Assembly: GCA_022539475.1 (NCBI GenBank)
Contig: VCMS01000124.1
Location: 62,001-126,000, forward strand
Source of the DNA: Gracilaria domingensis
Taxonomy: Eukaryota; Rhodophyta; Florideophyceae; Gracilariales; Gracilariaceae
Length of the DNA: 64,000 nucleotides
Direction of reading: 5' to 3'
Below are positions 1-9,365 of the stretch, in pieces. Numbering within the stretch: position 1 is the first letter of the stretch; each line of letters opens with the position of its first letter. The notes under the pieces were generated by a model. The model did no database searches. It saw only the letters and a program-made list of their open reading frames with translations, and was not told the origin of the DNA. The position numbers were made by a program, and so were the translations under genes.

Positions 1-201
1 GGAACATGCTGCTCGGACTTGGGAACAGCTCATGGCATTGTAGCGACTTTCCAGGGTCTCCAAGGCGAATATTTAAGATCATAACGAATCCGACAGACAT
101 ACGCGAGCGTGGTGGTGGCAGAAAAATAACGAGAAGCATGCTGTTCGCCGGGCGTGTGGATGATATCGGTGATCCTTGTGGGGCGAGTCCTGGTGATGGA
201 G

Positions 202-312
202 GGAATGGTGGTGGATGTGGTGGATGTGGCGGCTGTGGCGGCTGTGGTGGGTGCGGCGGCGGTGGGTGCGGCGGCGGGTGCGGCGGCGGCGGGTGCGGCG
301 GTGGCGGCGGTT
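202..312 (+). repeat. Gly/Cys-coding GGC/TGT low-complexity tract
   Basis: The sequence becomes a run of GGC, GGT and TGT triplets. A frame opening at base 6 and stopping at 314 reads as a tail of almost only glycine and cysteine. Nothing before the tract resembles a known domain, so I treat it as a triplet-rich low-complexity repeat. It could also be the end of a small Gly/Cys-rich protein cut by the window edge. Confidence 0.6.
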
Positions 313-419
313 GAATGAATGAATTGTTTGCAAGTACGTTTTAAATTGTTCATGCCCAAGAGTTAGCGTTGATAATTCACATAAGCAAGAAGGAGGTCTA
401 CGTTAGTTGAATACCCAGC

Positions 420-942
420 CATTGCGGAATTCCTGAGAACGAAAGAGTGGATAATCTCGCAAAGGAAGGTCTGAACGTAGCGCTCTCTAGGCAGATCCTT
501 GTGCCGATGGACATGCTTGACGCGTAAGATTCTCCTTTCAAACAGAAAAAACTCCCTTACCTTTCTGCGAGAATGCTCTGATTTCTGTGCGGAACATGGA
601 GCAACCCGGAAGGCTGAAGTGACAATGGCGCAATTCTTCACAGGACATGTGCCATCACTTCACCCTGTGGCCTCCCATGTGAACCATAAAACCTGCGCTG
701 CTCCTGTGGTACAAAGGTTAAGAAAGACTGCGACCATGTGGTTTTACGATGCCCACTTCTAAACATGTCTCGACGATTCCTCTTGGCTGGACAGCCACAA
801 GAAGCGAAATCATCAGTGCCGTATCTGATAAAACAGAATTCACAGAACTTTTTGGCCTTTTTAAAGAGAGAGAACCTCTTATGAGGTTCTACTGTAGTTT
901 AGGAATAAGAAACTACTGTCCAAAATAAAGAAGAAGAAGAAG
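420..942 (+). mobile_element. 3' end of a decayed LINE (RNase H-bearing non-LTR element)
   Basis: On the plus strand, from about 423, the frame reads GIPENERVDNLAKEG, the end of the RNase H domain of I/Jockey/Tad-type LINE ORF2 proteins (family pattern GIPGNExADxLAK). About 240 bases later the same frame reads CSCGTKVKKDCDHVVLRCP, the usual cysteine/histidine motif at the LINE ORF2 C-terminus. In-frame stops lie between the two (for example TAA near 525 and TGA near 570), so it is dead. After the last stop comes a short 3' region ending in AATAAAGAAGAAGAAGAAG, a microsatellite-like tail typical of LINE 3' ends. The 5' part is missing, or is too decayed to see before 420. Confidence 0.72.
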
Positions 943-1879
943 TGATAAGTTGTGAGTGAAATGATTGAGACATCCGAGAGGCTCAGCACTTGCTTGCTGC
1001 ACGATTCTCTCAGGAGCGTGCAGCGACCCCTATACATGTGCTAATAAGGTAAACCAAGAAGATTTCAAATCACGGTTGCGTACGATATAGCTGGAGGAAG
1101 TTTCCAAAGATGTGAAGGAAAATTCGAGGCAAATGAGGGCAAGGAGGAGCGGCCCACATGGGATCCGCCGCGGCACAGCGCCACAGGCTGATGAAGAACT
1201 TGTATTTTTCTTCCGTTTAGGATTTGACTATACTTCGCAGGTTCTCCAGTTTCTTCACGCAGTAATCGGTGTAATAGTCTGACCATATCGTGCGTGCGTT
1301 CTGCAACGCTTTACTCGGTGCTGAAGGTGTTTCGGCGGTACGCATACCGTTCACCGCGGTTGCTTAGAGATTATTCTATAGAGAGGTATCTAGTGATACG
1401 CCTAAAACTTCAGCCCTGCACTTCAAGCATAAGATTTCATGGTACGTATAGGCTATCTGTTGGTACCCAACACCGAAGAGATCACGCAGTTTCGTCCAAA
1501 TCTTGTGCAAATCTATATTCGTCTGCCGTTCGCAGACATCTTGAAATCAAATATGCATCTATCCTTCAGTGAGAGTTTCTCAAAGCTGTATTGTGACCAT
1601 CTTCCAAAGTGTAGTGCTGTCAGCCTGACAGCACTACACAAAGTTAGAGGTTGACTCGCTCGAATTGAGTTCCCAATCCTGAGGAGGGGATAAAGGGTAC
1701 GGTTACGGCTACCCGGGTAGATATAACCAGATTCTGTCCCCAATGAATTTATCGAGAAGAGAAGGTGCGGAAGTAAGACGCAAGTGCGGAGTACCAGTGT
1801 ACACGATTTCCAGGAATAGCTGCGTTGTTCCACTGTCAGCAATGTAAACTCTGGAAACACCGAACGTGGACACCTGGAA
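943..1879. other. Intergenic, no gene recognised
   Basis: Only short overlapping frames occur here, none with a recognisable motif. The one notable structure is the palindrome at 1609-1639, listed separately. Confidence 0.5.
1609..1639. repeat. Perfect palindrome, 15-bp arms
   Basis: GTGTAGTGCTGTCAG is followed by one base and then by its exact reverse complement. It lies about 340 bp upstream of the first ankyrin gene. A shorter hairpin with a similar GTGTAGTG arm occurs at 36245-36267. A transcript would fold into a strong stem, but no run of T follows. Confidence 0.85.
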
Positions 1880-1945
1880 ATGCAACAGCAGATAAAGATC
1901 GGAGATTCACGGGCGCCGTTTGGTTGCGAGTCTCCGACGGCAAAC

Positions 1946-3289
1946 ATGCGCGACAGAAGCAAAGTGTGCCCTCTCTACGAAGCCGTTTCGAGCGGTAATC
2001 TGCAGCAGCTCGTCTCGCTGCTCTCGCGCGGTGCCAGCGTAAACGGCAAAGATGAGTCTGGACAGTTTGCTTTGCATATTGCCGCCAGTCGCGGGCACCT
2101 CGCCATCGTGAACGAGCTGCTGGCGCGGGGTGCCGACATAAACCGTGTGGACGGCGATGGCGACACAGCGCTGCACGCGGCAGCGGAGTCGGGTCACATC
2201 GAAGTCGTCGAAAGCCTGCTCACGCGCGGCGCCAAAGTGAACGGGTTAGGAGCTTCTCGCAGATCTGCGCTCAACCTGGCCGCCGCCGAGGGGCATGTTG
2301 CCATGGTGCAAGCTCTGCTGGCGCGAGGCGCCAACGTGTTCCATAGCGATGAGTTTGGCACCACTGTGCTGCAAGACGCCGCCGGGTCTGGCAGCGTCAA
2401 AGTTGCTGAGCAGCTGCTGGCGCGCGGCGCCTCCGTTAACAGCACAGACTTGGACGGTTGCTCTCCGTTACACATGGCTGCTGCGGACGGATACATCGAA
2501 ATGGTGAAAGCGTTGCTTGCGCACGGTGCAGACGTCCGCATCGCAGATCGTTCGGGACAAACCGCCCTTCACTACGCGTTGAGCACAGGCGTCACAGAGA
2601 TCTGTGAATCTGTGGCGCTTACTTTGTGGCGCGCGGGTGCCGATCCACTCAGGAAAGACAACAAAGGAAAGACCGCGCTTTCGATGCTACCGAAGGACAG
2701 CAACACCGCGAAACTGATGGTAACGCCACATCACAGTCCGTCCGCCTCGCCAACGAATATACGTCAGATTCTCAATATTCTTGCCCCTTGTCGTCAGTTA
2801 GAGGAAGAAACGATTACTGCTCAGGACGCAATACCGGAGCTGCAACGCCTTTTAGGTATTCGAGCGGACTGTGGAGTAGGTACGCTGGACGATGAAGTGG
2901 AAGCTGTTGTCATGCAACGTATGGACCAGGATAGTGGTTTACTAGGCGTTGATGCGGTGATCAAGTTAGTTTACGACTTGCGAAGGAAGTATCCAGCTTT
3001 CAGACGTCGTGGTGAACCTCCAGAACTGCGAGCTACGTTCAAGAAAGCCACGCGGTCCAAGACTGTACTGAGATCCAAGCTGGCAAAGCGGTTGTTGCGG
3101 TCATTGTTTGATAAGTCTGGCAGTGAGGCTGGGTCTTCGCGAGCACCAGTATCGTTCGAAAGGAGCAAAAACGATTGGAATGAATCGATTGTGGATGCAC
3201 TGCTTGTGGAGCAAGAACGCGATGAAAAGGCTATTGATGAGGAGGGATTTGTGAAGGTGGGAATGAAGGTGTTGTTCGCAAACTTGTAG
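1946..3289 (+). CDS. Ankyrin-repeat protein with conserved orphan C-terminal domain (paralogue A)
   Basis: This protein is about 447 aa. Residues 8-250 are eight ankyrin repeats with the usual signature (for example HIAASRGHLAIVNELLARGA). The C-terminal 170 residues hold no domain I know but are well conserved in the paralogue at 3726, including SGLLGVDAVIK, GEPPELRATFKKATRSK and the ending DEEGFVKVGMKVLFAN. I chose the ATG at 1946, not the in-frame ATG at 1880, because the paralogue starts at the equivalent codon in the same AACATGCGCGACAG context. Ankyrin stacks bind proteins, so a scaffold or adaptor role is inferred; the partner is unknown. There is no signal peptide or membrane segment. 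Both copies are fully open, so they look functional. Confidence 0.88.
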   Translation: MRDRSKVCPLYEAVSSGNLQQLVSLLSRGASVNGKDESGQFALHIAASRGHLAIVNELLARGADINRVDGDGDTALHAAAESGHIEVVESLLTRGAKVNGLGASRRSALNLAAAEGHVAMVQALLARGANVFHSDEFGTTVLQDAAGSGSVKVAEQLLARGASVNSTDLDGCSPLHMAAADGYIEMVKALLAHGADVRIADRSGQTALHYALSTGVTEICESVALTLWRAGADPLRKDNKGKTALSMLPKDSNTAKLMVTPHHSPSASPTNIRQILNILAPCRQLEEETITAQDAIPELQRLLGIRADCGVGTLDDEVEAVVMQRMDQDSGLLGVDAVIKLVYDLRRKYPAFRRRGEPPELRATFKKATRSKTVLRSKLAKRLLRSLFDKSGSEAGSSRAPVSFERSKNDWNESIVDALLVEQERDEKAIDEEGFVKVGMKVLFANL

Positions 3290-3453
3290 AGTACCTTTGA
3301 GACTTACGTGAACCCTCTGAGTCATATGAGCTTGCAGATTGTGTACGTTGGACGTACGAAACACTCGCCGTTGTGTGGTGAAAACAGAGTAAAAACTTGC
3401 TGCAACCGAGCCGCTGAAGATCTTGATGCTCTTGCTTGCACGAGTCATCGAGG

Positions 3454-3500
3454 CTTGTGATCAACATGCGTCGACACTGTCGACGCATGTTGATCACAAG
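3454..3500. repeat. Perfect palindrome, 23-bp arms
   Basis: The left arm 3454-3476 and right arm 3478-3500 are exact reverse complements around one base. It begins 165 bp after the stop codon of the first ankyrin gene and is followed at once by a second, larger palindrome. Confidence 0.92.
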
Positions 3501-3501
3501 C

Positions 3502-3608
3502 CACGTAGCGTCTCCACGTGTCCACGCTGTGCGTAATATGCTGTCGAGTCGACAGTGTCGACTCGACAGCATATTACGCGCAGCGTGGACACGTGGAGAC
3601 GCTACGTG
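3502..3608. repeat. Near-perfect 107-bp palindrome, 53-bp arms
   Basis: The left arm 3502-3554 and right arm 3556-3608 are reverse complements with a single mismatch, around one base. It begins two bases after the 47-bp palindrome and ends 117 bp before the ATG of the second ankyrin gene. Such a structure could extrude as a cruciform or fold in RNA. Its near-perfect arms suggest recent origin or gene conversion between the arms. Confidence 0.92.
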
Positions 3609-3725
3609 TAAACGATCTGGCGCCCGAAGCGCCAAGAGGCGCCAAAACTGCGCGAGCTCCCACAGCCCACGGAGCGACACTCGTCGGCACCGAGGGCTCC
3701 GTCGCCGTCGGACGCGGCGGCTAAC

Positions 3726-5078
3726 ATGCGCGACAGCGACAGAGACAGCCACGTGCTGCGTGAGGCTGCCACAAGCGGCGATTTGCAACAAGTGGCGCTG
3801 CTACTGACGCACGGTGCTGACGTAAACAGCGTAGACGACGATGGCGAGTGCGCGCTGCAAAGAGCCGCCTCGAATGGACACCTCGCCATAGTGGAGGTGC
3901 TGCTGGCAGAGGGCGCCGACGTGAACCGCGCCGACCCGCATGGCAACACTGCATTGCATGGAGCAGCAGAAAGTGGCTACGCGACAATTGTGGAATCGTT
4001 GTTGAATCATGGCCACAAAGTGAATCGCACTGGTGCTTGCGGCAGGTCAGCATTGAACTGGGCCGCTTTGGAGGGACATATCTCAGTGGTGCAAGCGCTC
4101 TTGGCGCGAAACGCTGACGTGAACCACAGAGACCGAAACGGCGAATCGCCTTTGCACCAGGCCGCTGATTCATGCAACGTCAAGATCGTCGAAGCGTTGC
4201 TTGCGCGCCACGCCGCTGTGAACTGTGCGGATAAGGATGGCCGTTCACCTTTGCACGCGGCTGCTGCGGAAGGACACATGGAAATTGTGGAAGCGTTGCT
4301 GGCGCGTGGTGCGGACGCTCGAATGGCAGACAGCTCAGGCGACACGGTGCTTCACTACGCTTTGAAGAACTGCGAGGAATCTGTGGCGCTTGCGCTGTGG
4401 CGAGCAGGGGCAGATCCGTTCAGAACAAACGACAAGGGCGAGACGCCCCTCTCGCTGCTGTCGAAAGACAGCGATACTGCTGAACTGATGCGAACCACCC
4501 CACGTCCAAATCCTAGTCCGTACGCCTCCCAGTCCAACATTGGTCAGATACTGAGCTTTGTTGCCTCTAGGCCTCTGTCTGCGGAAGACACCGTCACTGC
4601 TCAAGACGCCATACCGGAACTGAAACACACACTACAGACGCAACTCATTCAAGGAGGCTTTGGAGTGATTGTACGCGAGAATGAGGTGGAAGATGTTGTC
4701 ATGCAAAAAATGGACAAGGATACGGGCTTACTTGGCGTGGATGGAGTCATCAAATCGTTTTACGAGTTGCGCAAGAAGTACACAGGTATACGGCACCGAC
4801 GCGAACCGCCGGAACTGCGAGCAACATTCAAGAAGGCCACACGCTCCAAGAGGGTGTTAAGATCCAAGCTTGCCAAGCAGTTGTTGCGATCATTGTTTGA
4901 CAAGGCCTCCAGTGAAGCCCGTTCCTCGCGGGCACCAGTATCGTTCACAAGAAGCGATGACGAATGGAACGAATCAAATGTAGATGCACTTCTGGCAGAT
5001 GAAGGGCATGCTGGAAATGTTATTGACGAGGAGGGATTTGTGAAGGTAGGAATGAGAGTATTGTTCGCAAATTCGTAG
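3726..5078 (+). CDS. Ankyrin-repeat protein with conserved orphan C-terminal domain (paralogue B)
   Basis: This 450-aa protein starts MRDSDRDSHVLREAATSGD and carries eight ankyrin repeats over residues 9-245 (for example QRAASNGHLAIVEVLLAEGA). A short linker leads into the same C-terminal domain as paralogue A, with EDVVMQKMDKDTGLLGVDG, REPPELRATFKKATRSK and FVKVGMRVLFANS. It lies in the same orientation 436 bp after paralogue A, so the pair arose by tandem duplication. The two have diverged in the repeats while the C-terminal domain stays close, which suggests selection on that domain. No signal peptide or membrane span is seen. Function is inferred only as protein-protein binding. Confidence 0.88.
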   Translation: MRDSDRDSHVLREAATSGDLQQVALLLTHGADVNSVDDDGECALQRAASNGHLAIVEVLLAEGADVNRADPHGNTALHGAAESGYATIVESLLNHGHKVNRTGACGRSALNWAALEGHISVVQALLARNADVNHRDRNGESPLHQAADSCNVKIVEALLARHAAVNCADKDGRSPLHAAAAEGHMEIVEALLARGADARMADSSGDTVLHYALKNCEESVALALWRAGADPFRTNDKGETPLSLLSKDSDTAELMRTTPRPNPSPYASQSNIGQILSFVASRPLSAEDTVTAQDAIPELKHTLQTQLIQGGFGVIVRENEVEDVVMQKMDKDTGLLGVDGVIKSFYELRKKYTGIRHRREPPELRATFKKATRSKRVLRSKLAKQLLRSLFDKASSEARSSRAPVSFTRSDDEWNESNVDALLADEGHAGNVIDEEGFVKVGMRVLFANS

Positions 5079-6918
5079 CGGAACTTTGTCCCGTTCTTTA
5101 ACTGTGTCGCAAAACATGTATGCTCTTAACTTCCGCCTACCACGCTCCCACTGCACATACCAGCGCGTTGGCACCCACTCGCAGCTCAACGAGGAAGCAG
5201 TACCTTCCCGCTGTTGTCGTGTTGGCGGCCTGGGCGACGCTACGGTGCTTTCGCATGCCTGGTTTCCGCTAGGTGCTCGGGGGCATCCCGGAGATCCAGG
5301 CGGATCTGAAAGAACGGCGGGGAGATGAAAGCGGCATGGTGTATGTGAACGACCAAACAACGGCTTCGTGACCCTGATCCGTTTGTACGAGCCGCACGTG
5401 AGTCGGCCGAACAGTTCGATTGCGAGCTGAGCAAGACGGGCGTGCGAAGGTGCTGGTGGGCGAGAAGGCACTGCCGCCGCAGCGGGGTGATCGGCCTGCA
5501 GTACGGCCGCAGTACGACGCGCACAACACCGTCATCAGCTGCGACGACGCGCCGGCAAAGGAGATGCGCTCGCAGCGCGTGCGCGACGAGGTGCTCGAAG
5601 GGGTGGACGGGTTCGAGCAAGACGTGGAGGTTTGCGAGCGAAATTGAGCGATGCTGCGTGGAGTGGGGCGTATACGTATATTGTTGGATGAATGAGATAC
5701 GCAGACAGCAGCACCCTCCGAGGGGTGCATCATGTAGCGTGTGGCGAACTGACTTTCATCAGCTCTGGTACGCTTTCTGCTTTTCTGTTGGGGCGTCTAG
5801 CGGGCTCTTTAGGAGCAAAAAGAGCTATCGGTCCAGAGGCGATCATGGCCAAGATGATCTTGGGAGATCCGTATCGGTTCGGTATGGCAGTGGACGTCCA
5901 TTGGATTTGAGAGCACTTGCTCGGATTCCAGAGCTCCCGCATTGACTACTGCTCTCTACGGCTTGCCATCAGTTTCGCATGCCTGAACATCTGCAGCATC
6001 TCAAGAATAAGTAAAGAGTTAGAACATACACATCGTCAGCTTTAACCGGTTTGGAAGCAAACTCACGCGCAAGAGCGGTAGCTTTGGTGGAAATGACCTG
6101 AGCACGGCCATCGCGTCGCCGTCTTGAATTCTTGTTCTCTTCCGTACGGCTTTGGAGTCCAAAGTTTGGACGAATGCGGAGATCACGGACAGCAATACCG
6201 ACGTGGTACCGTTGGGAAACGTGGCAACAAGTCTAGATATTCCTGAAGCGCTACGTGTAGAGGCGGCACAATTGTGCAGCGATTCATTTTAAAAACTCAA
6301 ATGGCAAATCAGTGGGAACTGAGATACGGGGTATCGCCAAAATGATTCCAAACAAGTTTCCAGATGTCAAACCAAAGTTGTTCAGCTTCGAAGAGCCGCA
6401 AAATAAGTTGAGATCTCGATCGAACATCGAGATGTGCGCATTCAGGCGCTATGGTCGAATATCTCCCTTGCAGTGCCAAATCGATGGCCCCCTGACTGCA
6501 TCGAGGCCACTACACGTACCGTTAGTATAATCGAGAAGACAGCGTCGTCAATGTTTTCTCTAGAAACAACAACAATACAGCTCGTGCAACGACATGTATT
6601 CCGTGGCGTGTAGACGGGAACATCATCATAACGGCGCAATGGAAGACACCGCTGGTATGATCGATAAGCTCCAGGAATTAAGACGAGTAACACATTCGAG
6701 AGTGCCATATGCAACAAATGTCTCCTTTCTGCGCGTTGCTGGCAGCGTTTTGCGTCATCAAGCCCAAGGCTCTCAAAGCGGAAGTCATTGCTGCGACTCT
6801 CCGTCGGAACTACAGAGAGTACGAACAAGCGACACAGGCGTTCAAAACAGCTACACGACGCTCAATCTTGAATACGCTTCACTTTATCATGCACATGTGC
6901 TACAAACTGATTCCGACT
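5079..6918. other. Intergenic, no confident gene
   Basis: A G+C-rich stretch at about 5260-5650 holds several open frames, including one at 5420-5647 (75 aa, ending EVLEGVDGFEQDVEVCERN). None has a recognised motif or paralogue in the window. It may be a remnant of a gene. The rest (5650-6918) is ordinary intergenic sequence. Confidence 0.4.
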
Positions 6919-8418
6919 CTAGCTTCCACCTTCAGTTCCTGTTTCTGTTTCAGTTTCAGCTTCATCCAATGTAGAACTCAGCTCAGAATATGAAAACTCT
7001 TCGTTGCAATTGCTTGACTTCTCTCTCAACGGCACCAATATGTTCTTTTGTTCACTGTGTCCACTCTTTCTCATCCCCAGTGTGATTCTTCTTCGCTCGC
7101 GCCTTCCATCATATTCTGAGCATTCGTTCGAAACAGACCAAACTTCCGAAAGCCCATTCAGCGTGTTGGGCTTTTGCACTTTCGCACGCCTCGTCCACAA
7201 GTATAACCACATGCAAATTCCAAACAACAACACAATAACAACCTCAAGTACTCCTAGGATAACGACATGGTCGCTTATCACAGTTCGACCGAACTGCGTG
7301 CCAGGTACACGAAGAGTTGCATTATCGATTCTTGTATACAGAATAATTTCAAGCGCGCTATAGAAAGATTTGCGCACGAAAAGGAATGGATGATCCCCAC
7401 AAACGTCACAAAACCAGCGAGTATATACACCTGGGTTTGCGAAGTGTGCAGCACTGATCACTCCATCATCTTCAAACTCCAAAGTTTCCATATAATACAT
7501 TGTAGCATTCTGTGTTCCGGTTTTGCTCGTTAGCAGCTCGTTGACTGCTTCACTTCTCACAACTTCTTTAATTCCACTTTGCTCAGATATCCAATACTCC
7601 GACACGCTTCCCGCCAGGTTCTGACATACAAACTGAGGCCAAATCATACAATCTATACCATACCTGTCAATTGGGAAGCATTCCAACCCACTACTACCAA
7701 CTAATGTCCAATTCGTTATCAGGAAAAAGACATCGTCGTTGTCCACAAGTTTACAGGGATCACGATCAAACTGAGAAACTAAATTATTCGGAAGGGCTTC
7801 TCTTGGTCCGGAAAGCCATGAAAACTTCATAACAATCTCTCTTTCGTAATTCGAGTAGTTCTGCAGCGCCTCCATGTTCCCAATGCTTCGAAACACCTTT
7901 CTCTGAGTATTAGGAATACATTCTACTTGGTCACCGTTTTCCTGAACTGTGAGATTACCCAGGGAGGCTACGAGCCACCCATCTGCATCTACTTTTGTAC
8001 ATCGACGATACACCTTTTTGCTCTGCTCGTTAAGATCTTCGATGCTTATACCGAACTTGTTTTCGTACGACGCCACATCTTCCCTTTTCGAATCGAGAAC
8101 AAATGCATGTGGATAAGTTTGAAGCTCAACACCACGACGGGCCTCAAGTCCAACGTCTAAATACACTGGGATACCAATGGCCGCCATTCGAATCAGCAGC
8201 AGAAGTACATGTGATCGTTGCCTGTGTAGAAGACCTTCATTCCAGTACGGAAACTTTAATGTTTTAATGAGTACGCTGTTTCCCGATTTCGTGTGATGAT
8301 AGAGGAGGACAGAAGCAAGGGCGGCGGTGGAATAAATGAGGACTGGGAGTACAATGAGTTCAAAAATGAAAAACAAAAATGCTGCAACGACTCCAGTTCC
8401 AAAAGGAATATCCAGCAT
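6919..8418 (-). CDS. Multi-span membrane protein with large ectodomain (paralogue A of a divergent pair)
   Basis: This 499-aa protein begins MLDIPFGTG. Hydrophobic segments lie near residues 9-40, 70-90 and 385-408, with a region of about 290 residues between the second and third that holds several Cys and N-glycosylation sites (NLT, NYS, NAT, NWT), so it probably faces outside or the lumen. The last 90 residues are hydrophilic, with basic then acidic, Glu/Thr-rich stretches. It shares clear signatures with the protein at 9366: FPYWNEGLLHRQRSHVLLLL near the N-terminus and KPNTLNGLSEVWS after the last span. I do not recognise the family. The two genes are head to head, suggesting an inverted duplication. 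Confidence 0.82.
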   Translation of the reverse strand: MLDIPFGTGVVAAFLFFIFELIVLPVLIYSTAALASVLLYHHTKSGNSVLIKTLKFPYWNEGLLHRQRSHVLLLLIRMAAIGIPVYLDVGLEARRGVELQTYPHAFVLDSKREDVASYENKFGISIEDLNEQSKKVYRRCTKVDADGWLVASLGNLTVQENGDQVECIPNTQRKVFRSIGNMEALQNYSNYEREIVMKFSWLSGPREALPNNLVSQFDRDPCKLVDNDDVFFLITNWTLVGSSGLECFPIDRYGIDCMIWPQFVCQNLAGSVSEYWISEQSGIKEVVRSEAVNELLTSKTGTQNATMYYMETLEFEDDGVISAAHFANPGVYTRWFCDVCGDHPFLFVRKSFYSALEIILYTRIDNATLRVPGTQFGRTVISDHVVILGVLEVVIVLLFGICMWLYLWTRRAKVQKPNTLNGLSEVWSVSNECSEYDGRRERRRITLGMRKSGHSEQKNILVPLREKSSNCNEEFSYSELSSTLDEAETETETGTEGGS

Positions 8419-9365
8419 TGTAATACAGCTTGCAAAGGGAGGTTTTCTGTACCGATCAGAGTATGACGATGAAAGGGGTTCAGTATGAAAGATAATGGTG
8501 AAACGTTCTGTTGAGAATGCTGAGCTTCAGTAGCGACCCTTTCTTCAGTTCGCAGAGCCTTGGGCTTCTTGAAACGGTATTGTACTTGCGCTTAAATAGG
8601 ATTGTCTGTGCATCGCGGAGCCCTTTATTCTGTCTTTAGACTGTGTATAATATGATGGGTCACTGCTGTTTGCGTAGCGCTCATGATATATATTACCATG
8701 TACAAAACTGTGTAAGTTGGCGCCAAGCATTAAGACGGTAACGTTTTTACGCTTGGGTCATACTGTGCATACAGCTAAAGAGGCTTCAGTACACGGATAT
8801 GTTCTACGGTTACGCAAGGACAAGCATGTAGATAAGATGGGGCTTGTGACGTTTTGATGTGACGAAGATTTAGAGGAAAGCAATCCGCCGAGCGCATTGC
8901 AACTTGCAACAAGCTGTCTTGAAAGTAGCAATCATTCACTGATCATCATTTTGTTTATCGTTATCATCATCGTCATGATGAAGCGTACGTAGCATGCATA
9001 ATACTGGAATAATGGAACTGTTCGAATGCAGATGCACGAAGAGGTGCTCCAGAGTAGCATTTTTGTCGTTTTGAATCTGCTTGTCTCTGCACGTGTAGTT
9101 CAATAACGCCCGAAATCGGCGCCCCAGATATTGGACGCCAACAAATATCTCAATGGCGGCCTCTGTTGGCTCTGTCACGATAAAATTGGCATGTATTCCC
9201 AAACTTGAAACTCCTCCAAACGCATGCAAGGTGTACCCTTCCTGTATCTTTGGTACACGTGTACAAAGCTAGCCTTGCGTTACAATGTTGGATAAAATGA
9301 CTTTCTCACCATGTGCTCGCGCCGTGCCCATGTCTGATGTCTCTCACCCACACTTTCAGCTCGCC
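8419..9365. promoter_or_regulatory. Divergent intergenic region between the two membrane-protein genes
   Basis: These 947 bases separate the two start codons and must hold both promoters. The short frames inside (for example 8936-9229 minus) have no recognisable content. I could not pick out a convincing TATA box or shared upstream motif by eye. Confidence 0.4.

Noticed and set aside
1513-1962. 149-aa minus-strand gene
   Set aside because: It overlaps the start of the ankyrin gene and the palindrome and has no recognisable domain.
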